Shown here: in pieces, positions 1-11,196 of the stretch
How the letters are laid out: every line of letters starts with the position of its first letter
Numbering within the stretch: position 1 is the stretch's first letter
DNA from: Chamaecrista fasciculata
Taxonomy: Eukaryota > Streptophyta > Magnoliopsida > Fabales > Fabaceae
Length of the DNA: 64,000 bases
Assembly (NCBI GenBank): GCA_003254925.1
Contig: QANZ01011792.1
Location: 15,845-79,844, forward strand
Direction: 5' to 3'
Notes under the pieces: generated by a model
Database searches by the model: none
Told to the model about the DNA's origin: nothing
The model's input: only the letters and a program-made list of their open reading frames with translations
Made by a program: the position numbers and the translations under genes

Positions 1-426
1 TCTTTCTAGAGAGAGAAAGTGGCGCAAACCCTAGAATTGTTTTAGGATTTGTGAGTTGAGTTGTGTGTGAGATCAAGAACATCATTCTTGATCAAAAGGC
101 GCCATCTATCTTGGAGTTTGAGAAGTGTTCTTGGACCCAAGAACACCGTAGATAAGGCTCTCGGTTTGCTTGGAGAAGTGAACGTGGCTAGCACCTAGGC
201 ATCTACCAAACTGTTCGTGTGGATCACCGGTGGAGGGAGCACACTCGGAGTGGACTCCTCACATTCGTAAACGCAAAGAACAGCCATCGATTTGGGTAAA
301 TTCTTGACCTTACACCGATACAGATCCATATAGCGGATCTATTGGGAAAGAAATCGTTATGTATGTTTTAAATTTTTGTTTTTAGACACGCTTCCGTTGC
401 TTTACATGCGTGGCGATTTCCCAACA
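1..426 (+). mobile_element. 3' end of a Copia-type LTR (cut by window edge)
   Basis: This stretch is similar to the last 400 bases of the LTR ending at 6335. Both share a run of AGAGAGAAAGTG, a GATCAAGAA block, the phrase CTGTTCGTGTGGATCAC and the terminal GATTTCCCAACA. It ends at the CA of CCAACA at 426. No primer-binding site follows, so it is more likely a 3' or solo LTR than a 5' LTR. The left part lies outside the window. Confidence 0.7.
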
Positions 427-599
427 GTTAGATGGTATGAAAGGAACTTTTGAATTTCTCTTTATTTACACAAAATAAACTAAGCATGGAGTGTTCTTTA
501 GAGGTTCACTGAGTTTTATAATATTCCTTGTTATTATTGTGGCATCTTGTGTAGCTGTAATTTTATTTGGATAAGGAAATTTACACTACTACTTTTAGT

Positions 600-1326
600 T
601 TAAAAGAATTCCATACCTTAAATTGAATCCTCCTTCCTTCATATCACAATAGAGCCACTCATGTCCTTCCTCTGTGCTCACTATTTTCTTATTACATTCC
701 TTGCAAGCCTCATACCAAGGTTCAATTGGATTTTCAATGCTAGCTATTTCAGCCTTGAATGAAGAATAAAGCAACTGCAGTATATAATTTCAGGTCAAAT
801 ATCCCTTCACGTATGTCCTAACTTTTTAGGTTTTCATATATTTATTTCGATACCTTGAAATCAGATAATGGCTTGGAAATCAATTCCTTGATTGTGCACA
901 AACCAGCTTGCATTGCTCTTTTTGGAGTTGATGATGTTGATGGCCCATCGCCTTTAGTGACCTTTGAAGATATAGCCCTGCAAAATAATAGAAATTGAGA
1001 GAATTGAACATGACATTGGCTGTTTGGATATTCCCTTTGATTTTAAGTATAGATTATATATAACAACCCTTGAAATAATGTTACAGTGTTTTTCAATGAG
1101 CATAGTACAATTAGGAGGAAACAATGGTTCTTACTTGATTATCCATGAGTATGAGCTTCCAAATTCTTCCCGATCCTTTTGAGTTTGAATATGTTTCTAT
1201 ATTTCCACGGCGAATGACATTTACTCTTATCTTCCAACATCTATCAAACAATCGTAGATCGTTGATATTCTGGTGCATTTGGGTCTTCGATGTTTCTGTT
1301 GAGCTCTGACATGTGAAGAGTAGCAT
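600..1326 (-). pseudogene. RPA70-like (replication protein A large subunit) gene remnant
   Basis: Three exon-like blocks on the minus strand resemble plant RPA1/RPA70 single-strand DNA-binding proteins. The first (about 1300 down to 1135, ending at a GTAAG donor) encodes WKIRVNVIRRGNIETYSNS, like the start of OB fold DBD-A. The second (977-854) lies between an AG acceptor and a GT donor and encodes a linker-like segment. The third (774 to about 600) encodes ACKECNKKIVS...EWLYCDM, like the DBD-C zinc ribbon, but the second cysteine pair is reduced to one Cys. Most of the protein is missing, so it is a decayed fragment. RPA-like genes are frequent cargo of plant Helitrons, and a Helitron 3' terminus lies at 6361, but linkage is inferred only. 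Confidence 0.6.
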
Positions 1327-1680
1327 TTGAAATGTTACATATTCCCTTTCATTTTAAAATAATGCAATGTAGGTGAAAATTTTATTTCTCTTATGCAAAT
1401 TTAAGCACTATAAATGTTCAAAGAATATAAAATAATAGACTGACCTTTCTTGTTATCCATGGATATAATGTGCAATCTGCTGCTCTAGGGAAATTTCTAC
1501 AACGTAGGTTTCTAATCTACAAGAAAAATTAGATATTTTAAAAACATTAATTTAGCAATCTAAGAAACAAAACATTGGTTGTTGAATTTAGACAATGCTA
1601 AAATCAATGAAAACAAATGTGAATGTGCCTCTAAACAGTTGTCAAATCAGTATGTTATTTTAGCCTGCAAACGACATGTA

Positions 1681-2983
1681 AAATTCCTCTCAAAGATAAA
1701 GGAAATTGCCATAAAGACCCTACAAGTATAGTTCCTTTTGTCATCTAATAAGGGGATCAATTAGAAATTCACAGTCAAGGCACTTTTGAAAACTAACCAA
1801 TGACTATAAGAGAAACTTCAACCAACAAATGCAGTCAATCCAAGCATAAAAACAGACAAAATAAGTTGAAAAATCTACAAACGCCTTTCATACAAAAGAA
1901 GCATGTAAAAGACATAAAAGTAAAAGGAAAACACTGGAAGAAAATGACCTTTAAAGTAAGTTTGTCAATATTGGAAAGTCATGATTTAAGAAGTGGTTCA
2001 ATCACACCAATTTGAGAGTAAGATCAAATAATTTATTTTGGCCGAAAAGTACTAGTTTGGGATCTAAAAGCGGACCAATTATATTGGGGTCTGAAATCCA
2101 AGATATATGTTGTATGTTTAAGATATTGGGCCATAATATATAAGCACTACTGATCAGATAAATGGTTGGGCAGGATTAACGATAAAAGCCAGTCATTCTA
2201 AAGAGATATTTAAGTAGAAAGAACACACATTTATAATAGAAACTGTAATCAGTATCGAAAATAAAATTGCCAAAATTGCAGAATGTTCAAAAACAAAAAA
2301 GAGGCTAAGAATTTAGCACTAAACAAAAGTAACTACTAACTTACATTATTCAGGTTGATTGTTTTTTTTATTAGTTTTATTTTATATAGAGTTGATTTCT
2401 TTATTTCTTTCATATATAATATATGTAGTTTGGAAATTTTTGGAATCATCTTATATATACCCAGTCATTTCTTTCAATTAATAATTTTTTGGTGATGTTG
2501 GTAGTCAATGTTGCTTTAAAATTCCACTCAAAGATAAAGAAAATTTCCATAGAGACCCTACAAGCACAGTTTCTTTTGTCATCTAATAAGGAGATCAATT
2601 AGAAATTCACAGTCAAGGCACTCTTGAAAACTAACCAATGACTATAAGAGAAACATCAAGCAACAAATGCAGTCAATCCAAGCATATAAACAAACTAAAT
2701 AAGTTGAAAAATCTACGAAGGCCTTTCATACAAAAGAAGCATGTAAGAGACATAAAAGTAGTTTCGAACACTTACCACAGTGCATAGAATCACTGCAAGC
2801 CAAAATTGCAACAGTTTGAAGCAAAGGAACAAAACACAATGGATGGAAATAAATGGAAACACTGCAAACAATAAGGGGATAGTCAGGGCACTTTTGAAAT
2901 ATAACCAATGACTATAAGAGAAACTTCAACCAACAAATGCAGTTGAACCAAGCATATAAACAGACTAAATAAGTTGAAAAATC
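1681..2983. repeat. Three-copy dispersed direct repeat
   Basis: A block of about 244 bp at 1681-1924 recurs at 2519-2762 with about 90% identity by eye, and a shortened copy lies at 2870-2983. All share CAATGACTATAAGAGAAAC and AATAAGTTGAAAAATC. The third copy lacks an internal CAATTAGAAATTCAC and its 5' half. No coding potential is seen. Confidence 0.75.
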
Positions 2984-3574
2984 AGTAGCGAAGTATATTA
3001 TAAACCAATACAAATGCAGTAAAAAACCATAGCAAATTCACAAACAGTATAAAGAGTTTCAACATTTACTTTGATAAGGCCCAATGAGTAAAAACAAAGG
3101 GGCATGAAAAACAAAGCATAGAAAATAGAGTATGGATACACAGTTATCAAGATAATAAAGAGAGAGTAAAATCGCATCCCAAATATAACAAAATCACATA
3201 ATACATGTTGAACAAAAAGCAAGAAGGAATTTTGACGCCTTACCCGAGCCAATAAATGTTAAACAGAAAGCAAACCTTGGAACACTAAAGCAAAGAGAAG
3301 AAATTAAGAGAGAAGATGGAAAGATAGTTTAATGTGCAAATGAAGTCGTTAAGTAGAAGGACCAAATTATAATCATTGCTGAATTGGAGTAGGGAACCGC
3401 CGGTAGAAACATCGTTCAAATTGAATGGGTGTGAGCCGCTGAAGAAAAAAACGCGTTCCGTTTCGGCGCCGGGCGAAGTTGGTAAATGACCAAAATACCC
3501 TAAAATAGTAGCATAAAATCGCAAGCACGGAGAAAGCTGCATATTTAGGAGGAGTTGAGAAATAGGAAGAAATG

Positions 3575-4136
3575 GGAAAGGTGGAACTGATGAAGAGCTA
3601 TGTGTAATTGGTTACACAGATGCCAGTTTCCAAACCGACCAAGATGATTTTAAATCGCAGTCTGGATACGTGTTTCTCCTGAACGGTGGCATCGTGAGTT
3701 GGAAGAGTTCCAAGCAGAGCACGATTGCTGATTCTACAACGGAGTCCGAGTATATAGGAGCATCAGATGCAGCAAAGGAGGTTGTATGGATTAGGAAGTT
3801 CATTGCTGAGCTTGGAGTGGTTCCGACCATTGCTGATCCCATAACCTTGTATTGTGACAATAGTGGTGCTATTGCACAAGCCAAGGAGCCCCGGTCCCAC
3901 CAAAGGACTAAACACATACTCAGGCGTTATCACCTTGTCAGAGAGATTGTTGACAGAAGAGATATCAAGATATGTAAAGTAGCAGGCGAGGATAATGTTG
4001 CCGATCCTCTTACGAAACCTCTAGCAAGGGTCGTACATGAACGCCATGTAACGTCGATGGGGATTAGACACATTGATCAGTGTACCTAGTGTAGGAACAG
4101 TTAGATTGATGATTGTACCTAGTGCAAGTCGAAGTT
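3575..4136 (+). pseudogene. Copia retrotransposon pol 3' remnant (RNase H domain)
   Basis: The open frame reads [20 protein letters not shown], then [30 protein letters not shown] and [12 protein letters not shown], and stops at 4087-4089. This is the C-terminal RNase H region of a Ty1/Copia polyprotein, with the conserved YTDASF and STTESEY motifs. Gag, protease, integrase and reverse transcriptase are missing, so the element was deleted from its left side. It is followed after about 50 bases by its own 3' LTR. Confidence 0.9.
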
Positions 4137-6335
4137 TGTTGGAGATTATGCCCTAGGGCCAATCATTTTATATGTATGAACATATGTTTTGATTAATTTA
4201 TATTTGATAAATTATGTCGTTATCATATTATTAGCATGTTTACTGTGATAGCTGTCCTTGATTAATTATGTGATAATTAGTCTAAATTGTCTCTGGTCGA
4301 TCATTCTCGTGGGAACGAGAATGAACCAAGACCAACATGACCTCGGTGTATGGAGATACACGCATAAGATGCTTTACGAGAGTCATGGTGAAATTATGTA
4401 ATGGGTTACAAATTGCTGGACCGACCCAGAGAGTCCTGCATGGGTTTAATCATAACCTAGTCTCTCCAGTACACCTGTCACAATGCCCTTAGACCTGAGG
4501 TCTTGACTATTCCGGCGTTGTAGATTTCGAACTTTGGCCTAGTCCATCGTTGCCCGTAACAGGGTAGCCATACAAGCTAGGTACGGGTTTGGTTGTTTAC
4601 TGTGCTGAGGAATGTGGTTGACCAAGAAGGAATTTTGTCCCTCGTAGAGATGAGAGATATTTAACTGGGCCCCTCGATGAGTCTATCCAATGAATGTGTG
4701 GCCACACAGGGAAATGGGACTAACTCAAAGAATCGAGAAAGTTGTGGTTTGGAATAAGGATGATGTTCCAATGCCTTATCCATGACCAAAATATCGTGTG
4801 ACAATCGGGATTATGACAAGGTGGTACTAAGGTTAAATCGGTTTTGTTAAAACGATAACTTACGTGTTTTGGGTAGTCGTGATGGCTTGCTAGAGTCCGC
4901 TCTCGACTTGTGAGTCATAGAGATGGCTTGCTGCCAACTTCACGTGAGGCCTGCTGGGTCACACACGAGCAGGATCAAGACACCGCAATGGGACACGAAT
5001 TAGGGTTAACTCGTGAGTCATTTTAGTGACACGATTAAGACAGAGTTGAGTGTCTTAGGACATGAAATCTTGTCTTAAATAATATCTACGTTTATGATAT
5101 TTAAATTTGTTAGACAAGTTTAAATATATTAATTGTTAAATAGTTAATTTGATTAATCTATTTACAATTGAATTCTTGTTTAAAATATTAGGGAATAATA
5201 AATTGGATAAGCCTCCTAAAAGTTAGGGGATTATTGATTTATTAAATTCACAAATATTGGGATAACAAGCAAGGAGGTGGCGCCTCATACTTCTTGGTTT
5301 TTATAAATGAAAATGTTTTGTTAATTTAAATCAAGATTTGATTTTGATTTCAAGATTCAAGTTTGAATTAAAGATATTAGGGTAATACTTTAATTCAATA
5401 TTACTAGAGAATTTGAATTCAAGATTCAAATTTGAATTAAAGATATTAGGGTAATATTTTAATTCAATTTGTTAGGGAAATTAATAATTGGTTATAACTT
5501 CCTAAGAGTTAGGATTGTTATTTTAATTATTAAATTCCTACAAAATTATAAAGGGGATGGCGCATGGGGAGATCCAATAGGCAAGATTTGATCTTGCATT
5601 TTGGATTTCAAGATTGTATCTTGAATTTCAAATTAAGAGATTAATATAATATTTTAATTAGGAATTCAAATCCTCTGGACCAATAGGGATGGGGCATTCA
5701 AGATTTAGTTTTCATGATTTGACCTTGAAATTTAAATTTAAGTTGCCTATTAGTTTTGAATTATAATATTAGTGTAATATCATAATTCAAGATTTAGGAA
5801 ATCCCTATTTTCTTTATTATAATTCCCTAATTTCATGAGTTAGAAAGATAACTCTATTTAAACACACACACTAGGTCAAAGTCGCCTAGCTCATTCATTA
5901 TTTTAGTGTGACTAAAATTTTCGATTTTCTTAGAGAAGAGAGAGGAAAAGTCGCCTACTTTCTTAGAGAGAGAAAGTGTGACTAAAACCCTAATTCCTTT
6001 AGGGCTTGTGTGTGCGCCACTTTTATTGGAAGATCAAGAATTGTTCTTGATCATTCAAATTCGTAGATTTGGTTCCCGAATTCTTTTGGACAAAAGAATT
6101 GGAGGCTAGCACCTCGGTGACTACAAAACTGTTCGTGTGGATCACTGGCAGAGGAAAGACACTTGGAGTGAACTTCTAGGAATCGCATATTCAAACCCAC
6201 CGATTGTTTTGAGGTATACATTCTTTCTTTACTAGCATAAATACAGATAGTGGATCCTGGAAGGGAATTATAGAGTTGGCAAAAATTTTAATTTTATGTT
6301 GTTTTTCCGCTGCATTCCTCTATGATTTCCCAACA
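4137..6335 (+). mobile_element. Copia 3' LTR, about 2.2 kb
   Basis: The LTR opens with TGTTGGAGATTATGCCCTAG and closes with GATTTCCCAACA, giving the 6-bp inverted ends TGTTGG/CCAACA. It directly follows the Copia RNase H frame. At about 2199 bp it is long for a Copia LTR. It holds internal AT-rich repeats: AAGATATTAGGGTAATA at about 5365 and again at about 5440. The last 400 bp resemble the LTR end at 1-426. The 5' LTR is not present. Confidence 0.85.
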
Positions 6336-6361
6336 ACCCGTGCAACGCACGGGTAGGCTAG
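6336..6361 (+). mobile_element. Helitron 3' terminus (hairpin plus CTAG)
   Basis: ACCCGTGC-AAC-GCACGGGT forms a perfect 8-bp stem with a 3-nt loop. It is followed by AGG and CTAG, then T at 6362. A hairpin just before CTRR with insertion before T is the signature of Helitron 3' ends. The Copia LTR ends one base before the hairpin, so that element appears to have inserted into, or recombined with, this Helitron. No 5' TC end was identified. Confidence 0.6.
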
Positions 6362-6362
6362 T

Positions 6363-7440
6363 TACAAGAAAAATTACAATTGCAAAAAACAAATATCACA
6401 TAATTACTCTTGTCCTACAATTAATGATGACAGATTCAAACAATTTTTTACAATATTCTCAAACTGTAAAGAAAATGTTTGTTTTAAGTTTTAACGCTAT
6501 ATATATTTTTTGTCCATAACACAATATATACAAAATAATATGGGTATTAAAGTTGAAGACTTCATGGGAATATGATATTTAAAAAAATATTAACAGTTCG
6601 TTTATTATAACTTATAAATTAATCAAATCTCTATAAAAGAAAACATACATTTTAAATTTGAATTAATTTTCATAGATTAACATTGAAGTTGTAATTGAAA
6701 TATGAAAATATTTTTTTGAATCAAGAAGTTATTTGATATAAATTTTGAAGTTTGAATATAAAATTTTATTATATTTGGTATATTTAATTTCTTTTTTCAA
6801 ATTTATTGTTCTCTAAATATTCTAAATTTGATTGTCATTCATAAACTTGATTTCATAACTAACAATAATTATTAATATATTATATATAGAGAGTAACTAA
6901 AGAATATTCAAAATATTTATATAGTAATAATCTAATTCCACCTATTATGGGAGATGTGATTATGCCAAAAAAAATTTAGTCAAAATTTAAAAGTTTTTTT
7001 TTTAGTCAAATTTAAATCTTTTAATTTGACTGTATATGACTAAACTTTAAAAGCCCTCTATAACTTAATAATTCTATCAGCTTTACCATTGCAAGAAAAC
7101 GTTATGCTATTACATCTCTCCAATTTTATTTATTTCAATTTACCTTATAAATAAAATAATTGGCCCATATACATCAATATGCCACATTTTTTAATGTCAC
7201 AGATGTATTTGAAATGAATAAAAAAACTAAGGAAACCATACAATTGGGAATAGAAAGATATAAGTTGAAGTGGTATAGATTTTGTATTGAACAACGATTA
7301 TAGAATATTTTACAATTTAATCTTCTTTAAGCTAAAAATAGTATGCTAGATGAGTCTTCTTAATTAACAATTGTAAGTGAATCAAAATAGAAATAACTTC
7401 AATCTTAGACAATACATTCCAAAGCTTTAACATAAGAGAA
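6363..7440. other. AT-rich intergenic DNA
   Basis: No gene, RNA or clear repeat was seen. The stretch is AT-rich with many short A/T runs and no reading frame of interest. Confidence 0.6.
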
Positions 7441-7703
7441 AAGGCCAAATCCTATTTTGGTCCTCGAGTTATGCTTAGTGTTCCAAATTAGTCTCACAGT
7501 TATTTTTCGTTCCATATTGTTCCACCAGTTATGCAAAACTTGGCCAAGTTGGTCCATCTAACAGTTTCGATCCATTTTTCCGTTAAAAGAAAGACAAACT
7601 TGATTTTTAACTCCTAAAAGTTTAAATTTTTTGCATCAATATCATTTTTCTCTATAATAGAACCAAAATGTAAGAAAGAAGAAATAACTTGGAGGTTTTA
7701 GTT

Positions 7704-7760
<57 letters not shown>

Positions 7761-8459
7761 CCCCCTCCCTCACTAATATCCAACGAAGAAGAAGAAACAT
7801 CCTCTCCCTCCACACCACAAGTCACCAGCGATTTCTTCAGCGCTGCCAACACAAAATCCAGAATCACAAACTGGTTCTGATTCTAATTCCGAGATTCCCT
7901 CTTCGTCGCCACGGGATTCATGAACGGCGTCGACATAGGGTTGCCGAAATCATAATTGTCGTCGTCGCTCTTGAATTCCTCATCGCCGTCTTCGTCTTCT
8001 TCATGGTCATCGTTTTCGATATCCTGGAAAAAAGGGAGCTGCCGTCGTCGGAATGAAATCGATGTGACCCACGACAAGGCCACAAGATTTCGATCGAAAA
8101 GAGGCAAGTCATTTGCAGAAGCTATAAAATGGGTTGGGATTTTAATTAAACGGATATGATTACGAGAGAGAGAGAGAGAGAGATTTGTGTGAAATAAACT
8201 AAAAACCCCAAGTTATTTATTCTATTTTACATTTTGGTTCTATTATAGAGAAAAACGTCCTTTATGCAAAAAATTTAAACTTTTAGAAGTTAAAAATCAA
8301 TTTTGTCTTTTTTTAACGGAAAAATGGATGGAAACTGTTAGAGGGACCAACTTTGCGAAGTTTTGCATAACTGGGGAATCAATATAGAACGAAAAATAAT
8401 TGGGGGACCAATTTGAAACATTGAACATAACTGGGGGACCAAAATAGGAATTTGGCTTT
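7441..8459. mobile_element. MULE-type transposon with about 255-bp TIRs
   Basis: The left arm (about 7441-7695) and right arm (about 8205-8459) are inverted copies. They start AAGGCCAAAT and AAAGCCAAAT and share CCTATTTTGGTCC and GAACCAAAATGTAAG. The flanks share AGAGAAAA (7435-7442 and 8460-8467), consistent with a roughly 9-bp Mutator-type target duplication. The interior (7700-8180) has a TC microsatellite and an Asp/Glu-rich frame on the minus strand (8107-7883, with DHEEDEDGDEEFKSDDD), perhaps a captured host fragment. No transposase is present, so it is non-autonomous. Confidence 0.8.
7708..7757 (+). repeat. (TC)n microsatellite, about 25 units
   Basis: An uninterrupted TC dinucleotide tract lies inside the left half of the MULE. 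A shorter GA tract lies near 8165-8181, close to the start of the right arm. Confidence 0.95.
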
Positions 8460-8467
8460 AGAGAAAA

Positions 8468-10000
8468 TAAGTCCTCAAGGAATTTGTATTACATTGACCG
8501 TGGAATGCTTATTTGAGCCCGAATCAACCTCTCCCCTTCAACCGCCGACCCGCACAGGTCACCTGCCGGTTCACCCAACACCCTGGCCGGCTCTGGCTCC
8601 GGGCCGTCCGACACCTCGATCTAGAGACCCTCTCCGCTCGTCTCAGACATTAAGTTAGGGTTATAAACAACCAAATCCCAACACCTCCTATATGCACTCG
8701 TCGCTTCCTCACCCCGCCCTTGTGCGCCCTTATCAACAAACGTTCGCCCCGCTAACAGCTCGGCCGCCCTTCGAAGAGCTTCTTCTATCTCACGATCTAG
8801 AACCTCTATGTCCACTAAGATACTCTCCTGTAGGGGTAAACTACTAACACTACTCAGTTCTTCGCCTTCCTCTAACTCCCTAAGGACCGCCATGGTCTCT
8901 AACGCTTGCAAATTAAATCAAAGCACTAGAGAAAGGGAGGTACCTGTGCGCATGGTACACATATTGTTAGAGGTTGTACTGTGAAGGATAGTGGCGCACG
9001 CCCGAACAATCAACAATCGTTCACTCTACAACCTGCAAAAGAGCAAGTATCAATACACGGCGCAGCCTCGATCACCACACCCCATAAACATTCACAGTCA
9101 ACCCGGCCGCCCTGCCCGAACAACTCACCCTACACGGAGACTGGCCGTAGATTCCCTTCCCAAAAAACCAAGAAGACTCATGAACACTCATGCATACGAA
9201 CCCAGAAACTTATGAATGTTCTGATGAATACGAACACAGAAATGCACGCGACAACCCAGAAAAACAAACCCAAACCCAGATTCATGTAACAGGAGAGCCA
9301 CGCCTTCAAACCCTAACACCCAATCTCACAACACAACCGCTAACATTGGACTTAGCTTCAACAAATTACAAAAACCCTACCCATTTTAACAGTCACGGCA
9401 AGGTTCTACACGAAACCCAACCCACAAAGCACAGCGCACAAATCGCTTAGAAAACCAAAGACAACGGTTCGAAGCTTACCAAGAAATGCCTTCGCACTCG
9501 CGATGGTCAACCACGAACACGATCCTTTAAACCCTCTCGATGGTTACGGATTCCGGCAATGGTTTCTCGTCATTTCTCTTCTTTCTCTCTCCTTTCTCCA
9601 AGTGACAAAGTAACGCACGAGTTAGTGTACACGGAACGTTTCACATCTGGCCTTAAATACCCTTCTTTGCACGGCAAACGAGGCAGCTGGAGAGTTTCTT
9701 GACTTTCAAATTTTTGGCCTCCCGGGTAGCAACACGTGTTTGTGACAAGACAACGCTACTTACCACAAGGTCGCCCGCCACGGCGGTCATTGGCTTCCCC
9801 TGAGTACCCATGGTGCGCCAGCCATCCAACCATTGTTTCCTTTGCGCGGGAGACAAGTACTCCTGCATACTTTCGGCGTACACCTGAAACTTCTACATGA
9901 CTGAGGCATTGGTTCCATCATACGCTCCAGGCCCTGCACCCCGCAAGCCTTATACGATTTGTATGTCGAACGCACTCGTAGACTTCTTTAAGGAGGGACT
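8468..10000 (-). other. GC-richer unassigned region, possible retroelement interior
   Basis: The base composition is clearly richer in GC than the neighbours. On the minus strand a 96-codon frame (8911-8621) opens shortly after a run that looks like a leader, and encodes an acidic helical peptide with LVDIEVLDREIEEALRRAA. A second GT-like junction (GGTAAGCTTCG) lies near 9480. No domain is recognised. The polypurine AAGGAGGGA at 9990-9998 just before a TG-starting LTR-like block suggests this is the 3' interior of an LTR element, but no gag or pol motif is visible. Confidence 0.3.
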
Positions 10001-10590
10001 TGTGATACATCACTATTTGGGCATACGCCTAATAGGCCCTCGCTCCAGGCCTCTTTTCCCCTCTAAGCCCTTCAGGGCGCACTTGAACCAGTCAGATGCC
10101 CCCCTCACGCATTTTAGGGCGGCCGAGCTCCATCCAAGATTTGGGCGCTCGCCCCCAGCTTGATGCAATTACCTACGATTGTCTTGCTCCACAATTCTCG
10201 GTCTCCATCCTTGCTGGTGGAGATCGTGGACCACAGACTTGGTCACACCCACGTTCTCTAGTCCGCTGGCGCCCTCCCTGTAACACGACACGCAATCACC
10301 CACGATTGCCTTGCTCCGCAAATCTGGGTTTCCACCAGTCTCGCTGGTGGAGATCGTGTTCGACTACATGGTGTGCCCAGCGCGCTAGCCACCACTCTCA
10401 CCCTGCTCTATAAAATAGAGCTCAACCCAGTAGACAAAGGTTAGCTACTTCTTACTACCAGAATTCTCTTGCTCTCATATCTCTCAAATTCTTACTTGAG
10501 CGTCGGAGTATTCTTCGCAAGGCCCCCCTGTGAAGTTCTTGTAGGTACTTGGACATTCAAGCTTGCTCTTGCAGCCCACACTTGTTAACT
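10001..10590 (+). mobile_element. Probable Gypsy-type LTR remnant
   Basis: The block starts TGTGATACATCAC directly after a polypurine tract (AAGGAGGGACT). It has a TATA box (TATAAAAT, 10409-10416) and then TTGAGCGTCGGAGTA (10496-10510) and GCAAGGCCCCCC, a combination seen at the R/U5 region of plant Ty3/Gypsy LTRs. The 3' edge is uncertain; CCCACA near 10580 is a candidate. Two imperfect direct copies of about 72 bp lie at 10164-10235 and 10291-10363 (both with TGCTGGTGGAGATCGTG or close variants). The partner LTR is not in the window. Confidence 0.5.
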
Positions 10591-11187
10591 AGGTAAGCCT
10601 GCCATTTTCTAGTTTATCATGGTTAATGAATCTTGAAATGGTTAACAATTTGGTCCCTGGATTGTCCATCTCATACATATTATGATTTTTCTTTATCCAA
10701 TTTTGCTAAAATAGATTTTTTAGACAAGAAATATAATTTTGGCATATCATAAGTTTTACCGAGTATACGCACTAGTCCATAATGGATAAAATAAAAGTTA
10801 GAAATATATTAAATTATCTCATAATAGTCATGAATGATTTTTTCTTTTCTTGTGTTAAACCGGCCTAAACCCTAAACCCTAATCCAAAAAATCAATTATA
10901 ATCTATTCCTAGGTCAATTCTTGGGAACTAAACAGTCACTCGCACGATTATCATCTTCTTCCTCTTCATCTTTCACCATATTTTCTCTTTGTGAAACAAT
11001 TTGTGGTGCCATGACGGTTCAGTCTTGATGGATCGCTACAATTATGCGGGATAACATGAGCCATGATAAGCACCCATAATTTAAATTGATAATTAAATGG
11101 TATTTTGTGTTAGCAGTTTTAATTTAATTTAGTATCAATTTCATGGTGTTCTATCTTAAGCCGTAGATACATTGCCCTTTTTTTTAG
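10591..11187. other. Intergenic DNA with a short telomere-like run
   Basis: No gene is seen. At 10862-10882 there is CCTAAACCCTAAACCCTAA, three units like the plant telomere repeat. Such short interstitial runs are common and need not mark a former chromosome end. Confidence 0.5.
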
Positions 11188-11196
11188 TTGTTTAAG

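Noticed and set aside
7689-7880. Frame with a Leu/Ser run
   Set aside because: It is the translation of the TC microsatellite inside a MULE.
10862-10882. Telomere-like CCCTAAA run
   Set aside because: Only about three units; such short runs arise by chance and do not show a chromosome end.
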